The notes under the pieces are model-generated. The model searched no databases, was not told the origin of the DNA, and saw only the letters and a program-made list of their open reading frames with translations. A program made the translations under genes and the position numbers. This document shows, piece after piece, positions 1 to 5,167 of a stretch of DNA of 5,167 bases. The stretch is taken from the NCBI GenBank assembly GCA_023393895.1, contig JAEXBT010000163.1:1-5167 (forward strand), written 5' to 3'. Positions within the stretch are counted from its first letter, which is position 1. Each line of letters opens with the position of its first letter. The DNA comes from Pseudomonadota bacterium (GTDB taxonomy: Bacteria > Pseudomonadota > Gammaproteobacteria > Xanthomonadales > Xanthomonadaceae).

Positions 1-545
1 TCGCCGCAGACGGCCGCGATGAACGAGTTCCAGGCCCAGACCGCGACCGGGAAGTTGAACGCCGAGATCACGCCGACGATGCCGATCGGATGCCACTGCT
101 CGTACATACGGTGGCCCGGGCGCTCGCTGTGCATGGTCAGGCCATAGAGCTGGCGCGACAGGCCCACGGCGAATTCGCCGATGTCGATCATTTCCTGCAC
201 TTCGCCGTCGCCTTCGGGCTTAGACTTGCCCATCTCCAGCGCCACCAGTGAACCGAGCGCATCCTTGTGTTCGCGCAGCGCGTCGGCGCACAGGCGGATG
301 GCCTCTCCGCGACGCGGCGCCGGCGTGTTGCGCCAAACCTGGAAGGCATCCTCGGCGCGCTCCATCAGCAGGTCGTAGTCCTTTTTGGAGGAGGCATGCA
401 CGCGGCCCAGCACCTCGGCGGTGGTCGGGTTGACCGGCTCCAGCACGCCGGCGTCGGTGGTCTTCGACCATTCGCCGTTGCCCACATAGCTGCCGGATTC
501 GGTAGCGGACAGGCCGAGCTTGGACAGGACGGGATGCAGGGACAT
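1..545 (-). CDS. amaB: ALDH7-family aldehyde dehydrogenase, N-terminal part (AmaB-like), cut by the window edge
   Basis: Uninterrupted frame of 181 codons from ATG at 545-543 to the left edge; family members are about 510 residues, so roughly two thirds is missing. The N-terminal NAD-binding part closely follows antiquitin/ALDH7A1: NTPAPRRGE near residues 73-81, SLVALEMGK at 99-107, [12 protein letters not shown] at 111-122, and [14 protein letters not shown] at 160-173. Asn164 in the last motif corresponds to the conserved oxyanion-hole Asn of ALDHs. The catalytic Cys (around residue 300) lies outside the window, so activity cannot be judged. Known members oxidise alpha-aminoadipic semialdehyde/piperideine-6-carboxylate to alpha-aminoadipate with NAD+ in lysine catabolism, in the cytosol; that substrate is inferred from family resemblance. 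The start is supported by GAGGAG five bases upstream. It lies downstream of a tRNA-Arg gene and may have its own promoter. Family call is secure, exact substrate less so. Confidence 0.93.
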   Translation of the reverse strand, partial: MSLHPVLSKLGLSATESGSYVGNGEWSKTTDAGVLEPVNPTTAEVLGRVHASSKKDYDLLMERAEDAFQVWRNTPAPRRGEAIRLCADALREHKDALGSLVALEMGKSKPEGDGEVQEMIDIGEFAVGLSRQLYGLTMHSERPGHRMYEQWHPIGIVGVISAFNFPVAVWAWNSFIAAVCG

Positions 546-550
546 GGGGA

Positions 551-556
551 CTCCTC
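551..556 (-). promoter_or_regulatory. Ribosome binding site of the ALDH7 gene
   Basis: The minus strand reads GAGGAG here, five bases before the ATG at 545-543. It fixes the start codon of the aldehyde dehydrogenase, whose N-terminal sequence also begins at the expected place for the family. Confidence 0.8.
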
Positions 557-566
557 GTTGATGCGG

Positions 567-591
567 AAAACAGGGCGCCGGAACGTGGCGC
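567..591 (-). terminator. Possible weak intrinsic terminator after tRNA-Arg
   Basis: On the minus strand a 5-bp stem GCGCC/GGCGC (587-591 with 575-579) closes a 7-nt loop and is followed by CCTG and four T residues (567-570). It sits between the tRNA 3' end and the ALDH7 ribosome binding site, where a terminator would be useful. The stem is short and the T-run is separated from it by four bases, so it may be chance or a tRNA-trailer processing structure. Confidence 0.3.
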
Positions 592-596
592 GCAGG

Positions 597-673
597 TGGC
601 GCCCCCGGCGCGATTCGAACGCACGACCTTCCCCTTAGGAGGGGGACGCTCTATCCAGCTGAGCTACGGGGGC
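597..673 (-). tRNA. tRNA-Arg (anticodon CCT)
   Basis: A complete cloverleaf can be folded on the minus strand. Acceptor stem GCCCCCG (673-667) pairs with CGGGGGC (607-601). The D arm GCTC-AGCTGGATA-GAGC contains the A20-type adenine that is an arginine identity element. Anticodon stem TCCCC/GGGGA (642-646 with 630-634) closes loop CTCCTAA, whose anticodon CCT is at 639-637. The variable loop is AGGTC. The T arm GTGCG-TTCGAAT-CGCGC is perfect. The discriminator is G (600), and CCA is genomically encoded (599-597). The product reads AGG, a rare codon in GC-rich genomes. All stems are fully paired, so the gene appears functional. It lies 46 bases downstream of the hydrolase stop and 51 bases upstream of the ALDH7 start. 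Confidence 0.97.
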
Positions 674-683
674 AATCCGGACG

Positions 684-689
684 ATTATC
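684..689 (-). promoter_or_regulatory. Candidate -10 element for tRNA-Arg
   Basis: The minus strand reads GATAAT, matching the sigma-70 -10 consensus at five of six positions, with 10 bases between it and the mature tRNA 5' end. Initiation about seven bases downstream would fall just upstream of position 673, as expected for a tRNA with a short leader. No good TTGACA-like -35 is visible at the right distance in the GC-rich upstream sequence. The element is therefore tentative, and read-through from the upstream hydrolase gene is the alternative. Confidence 0.35.
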
Positions 690-719
690 GCATGGCTGCC
701 CGGCCTGGCCGCGTCCACG

Positions 720-1553
720 CTACAGCCGTGAGGCCAGGTGCCGGGCGATGGCCGTCGGGTGCCGCAGCCAGGCGAAATGGTCGGCGGGCGCGCCGAGCGC
801 GGCCCCATCGACCTGCTGAAGATCGGCATCGCCGCCGAGCTTGTCGAGCAGCGCGCGCACCGCGGTCGCGGGCGCGAAATCATCATCGGCCAGCGCGATC
901 GCATCGACCGGCACCCTCACCCCCGCCAGCAGCGGGTCGAGGTCACGGCCGAGGCTGCCGATGCGGTAACCGCGGGCGCGACCGGTCCCGGCCCAGTCGG
1001 TCAGCACGCTGCGTGCCTCGCGGCCGCCGAAACCTAGCCGACGCCCCGGCCAATACCCGAATGCGTGCGCCAGTCCCGGTCCAATGGCCAGTGCCACCCA
1101 CACGCCGGCGCGGAACAGGCCGGGGAAGGCTTCCGGGAACGGTGCGCTGCAGGCGACCAGCCACAGCCGGCGCGCATCATGCGGCGCCATCGCCAGCCTG
1201 CAGGCCGCGAGCTGGCCGCCCAGGCTGTGGCCGCCGATCAGCAGCGGCACCTCCGTTGCGGTGGCGGCCACGACGGCCTCGCTGCGCGGGATGTCGTCCA
1301 GCAGCAGTTCGCGGTAGCCCCAGTCCTGCATGCGCGAGGCACGCAGGTTGCTGCTGCCATGGCCACGCCACTCATGGATGAAGGTGGCGATGCCCTGATC
1401 GGCCAACGCCTCGGCGAATGGCAGATAGTGGCGCGCGGCCACGCCCATCGCCGGCAGCCACAGCAGCGTGGCGCGCGGCGATGCCGGCGCGTGCCCGATC
1501 AGCTGCCAGCGGTGGCCATCGCCGCTTTCGAGCGCGATGTCATCGATGCGCAT
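720..1553 (-). CDS. Alpha/beta-fold hydrolase (serine hydrolase), substrate unknown
   Basis: Protein of 277 residues with the alpha/beta-hydrolase layout. [10 protein letters not shown] (34-43) forms the oxyanion-hole region, HEWRGHGSS (60-68) follows, and the nucleophile elbow GGHSLGG (107-113) carries catalytic Ser110. An acidic DDD at 223-225 and His259 in the DHF motif complete a plausible triad. No signal peptide is seen, so it is probably cytosolic. The PAMG-type oxyanion region and EWRGHGSS resemble the predicted hydrolases grouped as COG4757; that assignment is from memory. The substrate cannot be inferred. The start has AAGGA seven bases upstream, formed by the last codons of thiD, and only 3 bases separate the thiD stop from this ATG, so it is very likely the last protein gene of the phoH2-thiD operon. 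No clear terminator follows before the tRNA. Confidence 0.92.
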   Translation of the reverse strand: MRIDDIALESGDGHRWQLIGHAPASPRATLLWLPAMGVAARHYLPFAEALADQGIATFIHEWRGHGSSNLRASRMQDWGYRELLLDDIPRSEAVVAATATEVPLLIGGHSLGGQLAACRLAMAPHDARRLWLVACSAPFPEAFPGLFRAGVWVALAIGPGLAHAFGYWPGRRLGFGGREARSVLTDWAGTGRARGYRIGSLGRDLDPLLAGVRVPVDAIALADDDFAPATAVRALLDKLGGDADLQQVDGAALGAPADHFAWLRHPTAIARHLASRL

Positions 1554-1556
1554 GCT

Positions 1557-2362
<806 letters not shown>

Positions 2363-2363
<1 letters not shown>

Positions 2364-3043
2364 CAGGCGGGTTTCCGTTGAAGGATGAAGTGATGGTAGA
2401 GCGCGTAACCGACGCCGACCACGCCGGTCCAGACCGCTGGCACATAAAGCGCGTGGTAGTGCAGCTGCTGGAACAGCCAGGCGCCGGTGACCGAGCCGAA
2501 CAGGAACGCGCCGATGGTCAGCACCGACAGTTGCACGCGCTTGATCTGGAACGGCTCGCCGCGCAGGGCATGGCCAATGGCGATGCCGACGTCGGTGAAC
2601 AGCCCGGAGACGTGGGTGGTGCGTACCAGTGCGCCACTGTAGGTAGTGGCCATCGCGTTCTGCAGGCCCATCGCGGTGGCGGCGATCAATGCGCCCTTGA
2701 TGTCCTGCTCGCGGAACAGCGCGGCGGCCAGGAATAGCAGGGCCGATTCGATCGCCAGCGCCACGCCGTAGCGCCTCCGCAAGGAGACGTTGTCGTCCTG
2801 GATGATGAAGCCCGACAGCACGCAGCCTGCCAGGAAGGCGAGGATCACGGCACTGATCTCCCAGACCGCCCGCCACTGCAGCTGGGCGATGCTGGCGCCG
2901 AGCAGGGTGGTGATGCCGGTCAGGTGGGTGAGGCCCTGGTGGACGAAGCCGAGCAGGCCGATCACGTTGACCATGCCGGCGATGCAGGCCAGTGCGCAGG
3001 CCCCGAGGATCACCCAGGTCGGCAGTTTCGAGCGGTCCTTCAT
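2363..3043 (-). CDS. YoaK/DUF1275-family integral membrane protein
   Basis: Protein of 226 residues, typical for the DUF1275 (YoaK) family, whose biochemical role is not established. Family signatures seen are [11 protein letters not shown] followed by [11 protein letters not shown] (23-49), and the internal-repeat counterpart [22 protein letters not shown] (126-147) followed by FTDVGIAIG (149-157). Hydrophobic stretches near 9-32, 60-82, 93-110, 115-135, 170-192 and 197-219 predict about six inner-membrane helices. A basic RRR loop (89-91) may mark a cytoplasmic face. The start ATG is preceded by a weak CCGGAAA about 9 bases away, and 16 bases separate it from the upstream small membrane gene. 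Its TGA overlaps the thiD ATG. Family identity is secure from the motifs; transport of a metabolite would be speculation. Confidence 0.9.
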
Positions 3044-3059
3044 CGCAGCGGTTTCCGGA

Positions 3060-3329
3060 TCAGCCGAACCACTTCATCGCGAACGAGGCCAGCACCAGGA
3101 TGCCGCCGACGGTGGTCGCGGCGAACGCACGATTGCCGCGCGCGGCAGGCACTCCGCCATCGGGCGTGGCCGGCGCGCGCATCCACACGCCAATCGCCAG
3201 CAGCACGAAGCCGGCCATCCCCAACAGGTCGAACAGGGCGCGGCCGTTGAAATAATCGACCGCGCGAATCAGGGCGAACACGGCGAACAGCGCCAGGAAC
3301 ACCTTGTCGGAGCCGCGTGCGTGGCGCAT
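3060..3329 (-). CDS. Small membrane protein of unknown function, 89 residues
   Basis: I do not recognise a family. The protein is dominated by three hydrophobic segments near residues 9-23, 32-50 and 68-86, joined by a basic/aromatic turn (IRAVDYFNGRA) and a Gly/Pro/Ala-rich loop (51-66). It ends in AMKWFG. The N-terminus is basic and lacks a cleavage site, so it is probably an inner-membrane protein with three helices. The ATG at 3329 lies 3 bases after the phoH2 TGA and has GAGGTG nine bases upstream, inside the phoH2 3' end. It is a real gene rather than a shadow because it exactly fills the space between phoH2 and DUF1275, keeps the strand, and encodes coherent membrane segments. Function unknown; no claim made. 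Confidence 0.8.
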   Translation of the reverse strand: MRHARGSDKVFLALFAVFALIRAVDYFNGRALFDLLGMAGFVLLAIGVWMRAPATPDGGVPAARGNRAFAATTVGGILVLASFAMKWFG

Positions 3330-3332
3330 CGC

Positions 3333-4739
3333 TCAGAGCACCTCGGACGCGTGGTCGGCCAGGCGCGAGCGCTCGCCGCGGCGCAGGGTCACGTGCGCGC
3401 TGTGCGCCCAGCCCTTGAAGCGGTCCACCACGTAGGTGAGGCCGGAGGTGGTTTCGGTGAGGTAGGGCGTGTCGATCTGCTCCACGTTGCCGAGGCAGAC
3501 GATCTTGGTCCCGGGACCGGCGCGGGTGATCAGGGTCTTCATCTGCTTGGGCGTGAGGTTCTGCGCCTCGTCGATGATCAGGTAGCGCGAGAGGAACGTG
3601 CGGCCGCGCATGAAGTTCATCGAGCGGATCTTGATCCGCGAGGCGAGCAGGTCGTTGGTCGCCTGCTGCTCCCAGCTGTTGCCGCCCTTGCGGCTGTTGG
3701 GCATCAGCACTTCCAGATTGTCGGTCAGCGCGCCCATCCATGGCGTCATCTTTTCCTCCTCGGTGCCGGGCAGGAAGCCGATGTCCTCGCCGACGCTCAC
3801 CGTCGCGCGGGTCATGATGATCTCGCGGTAGCGCTGCGCGTCCATGGTCTGGGCGAGTCCCGCAGCCAGCGTCAGCAGGGTCTTGCCGGTGCCGGCGGTG
3901 CCGAGAAGGGTGACGAAGTCGATGTCCGGGTCCATCAGCGCGTTTATCGCGAAGTTCTGCTCGCGGTTGCGCGCAGTGATGCCCCAGACCGCGTGCTGCT
4001 GGTTGCGGAAGTCGTCGACGATCTGCAGTACCGCTTTTCCGTCATCGACCGAGACCACGCGGAACTCGCTCTGCTCGTCGCCCGGCAGGTAGAGGAACTG
4101 GTTGGGATGCCAGTCGTCATCCTCGCCCGGCTTCACTTCGTAATAGGTGCGGCCCTTGTCGGTCCAAGACTTCAGGTCCTTGCCGCTGCGCTGCCAGAAA
4201 TCGGCGGGCAGGGCGGTGGCGCCGGTGTAGAGCAGGTTGAAGTCGTCGAGCGCGCGGTCGTTCTCGTAGTCCTCGCTGGGGATGCCGGCGATTGCCGCCT
4301 TGATCCGCAGGTTGATGTCCTTGGAGACGAAGACCACATGCTGGCCGGGCTCCCGCGTCTGCAGCGCAACGATCGCGGCAAGGATGTGGTTGTCCGGCAT
4401 CACCGTGCCGAAGGCGTCGCCGCCGCCGCCGAACCCGGCGGTCTGGAAACGCAGCACGCCGCGCGCGGCCTCGGTTTTGAGCTGCAGACCGCCCGGGGGG
4501 CGCAGCTTGAGCCCGGTGGCGATCTTGTCCGGGCCCTGCTCCTCGATCAGCTCGTTGATGAAGCGGCTGACCTGGCGCGCGTTGCGGCTGGCCTCGCTGG
4601 TGCCCTTCTTGCCGTTGTCCAGCTCCTCGATCACCTGCATCGGCAGGAAGATGTCGTGCTCCTCGAACTTGAACAGCGCGGTCGGATCGTGCATCAGCAC
4701 GTTGGTGTCGAGCACGTAGAGGCGCTTGCCTTCGGTCAT
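3333..4739 (-). CDS. phoH2: PIN-PhoH family protein (PhoH2-type ribonuclease/RNA helicase-like ATPase)
   Basis: Protein of 468 residues with two domains. The N-terminal PIN nuclease domain (about 5-150) shows the acidic metal-binding set: Asp11 in YVLDTNVL, Glu38/Glu39 in VIEEL, Asp116 in PDNHIL and Asp141 in SKDINLRIKA. A linker region (about 170-250) leads to the PhoH P-loop ATPase (about 255-460), with Walker A GTAGTGKT (280-287, Lys286) and Walker B LIIDEAQN (387-394). TRAXVSVGEDIGFLPG-like and GNVEQIDTPYL motifs are typical of PhoH. Characterised PhoH2 proteins unwind and cleave RNA in an ATP-dependent way, in the cytosol; that activity is inferred here because all key residues are present. 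The PIN domain distinguishes it from YbeZ-type PhoH. The start has GAAGGAAG eight bases upstream. It heads the five-gene run and no antitoxin-like gene precedes it. Confidence 0.95.
   Translation of the reverse strand: MTEGKRLYVLDTNVLMHDPTALFKFEEHDIFLPMQVIEELDNGKKGTSEASRNARQVSRFINELIEEQGPDKIATGLKLRPPGGLQLKTEAARGVLRFQTAGFGGGGDAFGTVMPDNHILAAIVALQTREPGQHVVFVSKDINLRIKAAIAGIPSEDYENDRALDDFNLLYTGATALPADFWQRSGKDLKSWTDKGRTYYEVKPGEDDDWHPNQFLYLPGDEQSEFRVVSVDDGKAVLQIVDDFRNQQHAVWGITARNREQNFAINALMDPDIDFVTLLGTAGTGKTLLTLAAGLAQTMDAQRYREIIMTRATVSVGEDIGFLPGTEEEKMTPWMGALTDNLEVLMPNSRKGGNSWEQQATNDLLASRIKIRSMNFMRGRTFLSRYLIIDEAQNLTPKQMKTLITRAGPGTKIVCLGNVEQIDTPYLTETTSGLTYVVDRFKGWAHSAHVTLRRGERSRLADHASEVL
3339..3344 (-). 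promoter_or_regulatory. Ribosome binding site of the small membrane gene, inside the phoH2 3' end
   Basis: The minus strand reads GAGGTG, formed by the third- and fourth-last codons of phoH2 (GAG GTG before CTC TGA), nine bases before the ATG of the 89-residue gene. It supports that start and coupling of the two genes. Confidence 0.6.
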
Positions 4740-4747
4740 GCGGCGGT

Positions 4748-4755
4748 CTTCCTTC
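4748..4755 (-). promoter_or_regulatory. Ribosome binding site of phoH2
   Basis: The minus strand reads GAAGGAAG, eight bases before the phoH2 ATG at 4739-4737. It is the strongest Shine-Dalgarno match in the window and settles the phoH2 start, placing it only 23 bases after the T-rich tail of the bcp terminator. Confidence 0.85.
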
Positions 4756-4762
4756 GCGGCGT

Positions 4763-4803
4763 GGAAACGAAAACGCCACCGGCCGGCGCGGCCGGGCAGT
4801 GGC
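4763..4803 (-). terminator. Intrinsic terminator downstream of bcp
   Basis: On the minus strand GCCAC and CGGCC pair with GGCCG and GTGGC to give a GC-rich stem of about 10 bp with a 4-nt bulge on one side and a 5-nt loop (GCGCC). The bulge can be placed two ways with equal pairing. The tail GTTTTCGTTT follows directly. It begins 21 bases after the bcp stop codon, which is the classical position for a rho-independent terminator. It ends 23 bases before the phoH2 start, so it also sits where it would form a leader structure for phoH2 if transcription came from upstream. On the plus strand the same stem is not followed by a T-run, so termination should be directional. Confidence 0.72.
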
Positions 4804-4824
4804 GCGTGGAGGGATGCGACATCG

Positions 4825-5167
4825 TCACTGCGATGCAGCTTCCTTCAATGCATCGAGCACCGCCTGCGCGTGGCCCGGCACCTTCACCGGCTGCCACTTG
4901 CGCGCGACGCGGCCCTCGGGATCGATCAGGAAGGTGCTGCGGACGATGCCCTCGTACTCGCGGCCGTAGAGCTTCTTCAGCTGGATCACGCCGAAGGCGC
5001 GGCACAGCGCCTCGTCGGCATCGCTCACCAGCCCGAACTCGAAACCTTGCCTGGCGCAGAAGTTGGCGTGGGTCCTGACCGAGTCCTTCGACACCCCGAG
5101 CACCTCGGCACCGAGCGCGCGAAACTGCGGCAGCAGCGCCTGGAAGTCGCGGCCCTCGGTGGTGCAG
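4825..5167 (-). CDS. bcp: Thiol peroxidase Bcp/PrxQ (peroxiredoxin), C-terminal part, cut by the window edge
   Basis: The frame runs from the right edge to TGA at 4827-4825; about 113 codons are visible of a usual 155-160. The 5' end of the gene is missing. Bcp reduces H2O2 and organic hydroperoxides in the cytosol, using thioredoxin as electron donor. The first complete codon at the edge (5166-5164) encodes the Cys of CTTEGRDF, which aligns with the peroxidatic Cys of TPGCT in family members. Further matches are VLGVSKDSV, NFCARQGF, LVSDADEALCRAFGV, LYGREYEGIVRSTFLID and KVPGHA. No Cys occurs five residues after the peroxidatic one as in E. coli. Instead a Cys lies 36 residues on, in NFCARQ, matching the Cys48-Cys84 pairing known for Xanthomonas campestris Bcp and its Xylella counterpart. 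A GTG at 5103 is internal, not a start. A terminator follows the stop. Confidence 0.95.
   Translation of the reverse strand, partial: CTTEGRDFQALLPQFRALGAEVLGVSKDSVRTHANFCARQGFEFGLVSDADEALCRAFGVIQLKKLYGREYEGIVRSTFLIDPEGRVARKWQPVKVPGHAQAVLDALKEAASQ

Noticed and set aside
674..719. Search for a terminator or riboswitch between the hydrolase and the tRNA
   Set aside because: Only short GC repeats without a T-run are present; nothing supports a structured element.
4420..4436. Short run of GCC repeats within phoH2, as a possible phase-variable microsatellite
   Set aside because: It encodes the Gly-rich loop before the PIN DNHIL motif; trinucleotide changes would keep the frame, and such Gly runs are common here in PhoH2 proteins.
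2790..5078. Very long plus-strand open frame (about 760 codons) running antisense to bcp, phoH2, the small membrane gene and part of DUF1275
   Set aside because: It covers four well-supported minus-strand genes, has no recognisable motif, and its composition is what antisense reading of GC-rich codons gives.

Overview
The window looks like chromosomal housekeeping DNA from a GC-rich gammaproteobacterium, most likely a member of the Xanthomonadaceae/Lysobacteraceae (Xanthomonas, Stenotrophomonas, Lysobacter, Luteimonas and relatives). This is inferred from the strong G/C preference at third codon positions, the Xanthomonas/Xylella-type Bcp peroxiredoxin, and a gene order that I recall, but could not check, from that family. 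Every gene I can support lies on the minus strand, so transcription runs from high to low coordinates.

In transcription order, the right edge holds the 3' part of a bcp/prxQ peroxiredoxin gene (4825-5167, cut by the edge). A convincing intrinsic terminator follows at 4763-4803. Next comes a five-gene run with very tight spacing: a PIN-PhoH (PhoH2-type) RNA-processing ATPase (3333-4739), an 89-residue small membrane protein of unknown function (3060-3329), a YoaK/DUF1275 membrane protein (2363-3043), the thiamin kinase ThiD (1557-2363) and an alpha/beta hydrolase (720-1553). Junctions in this run are 3 nt, 16 nt, a 1-nt TGATG overlap, and 3 nt, which suggests one operon with translational coupling. 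A complete tRNA-Arg(CCT) with encoded CCA follows 46 nt downstream (597-673). The left edge holds the first 181 codons of an ALDH7-family aldehyde dehydrogenase (amaB-like, lysine catabolism), also cut by the edge.

The operon members share no obvious pathway: RNA turnover, unknown membrane functions, thiamin salvage and a hydrolase. The layout reads as a compact transcription unit rather than a dedicated system. I found no mobile element, CRISPR array, phage gene or defence cassette. Long open frames on the plus strand are antisense shadows produced by GC-rich codon use. The points most worth a second look are the terminator placed almost directly before phoH2, the PIN-PhoH protein without a visible antitoxin partner, and the unknown three-helix membrane protein fixed between phoH2 and DUF1275.
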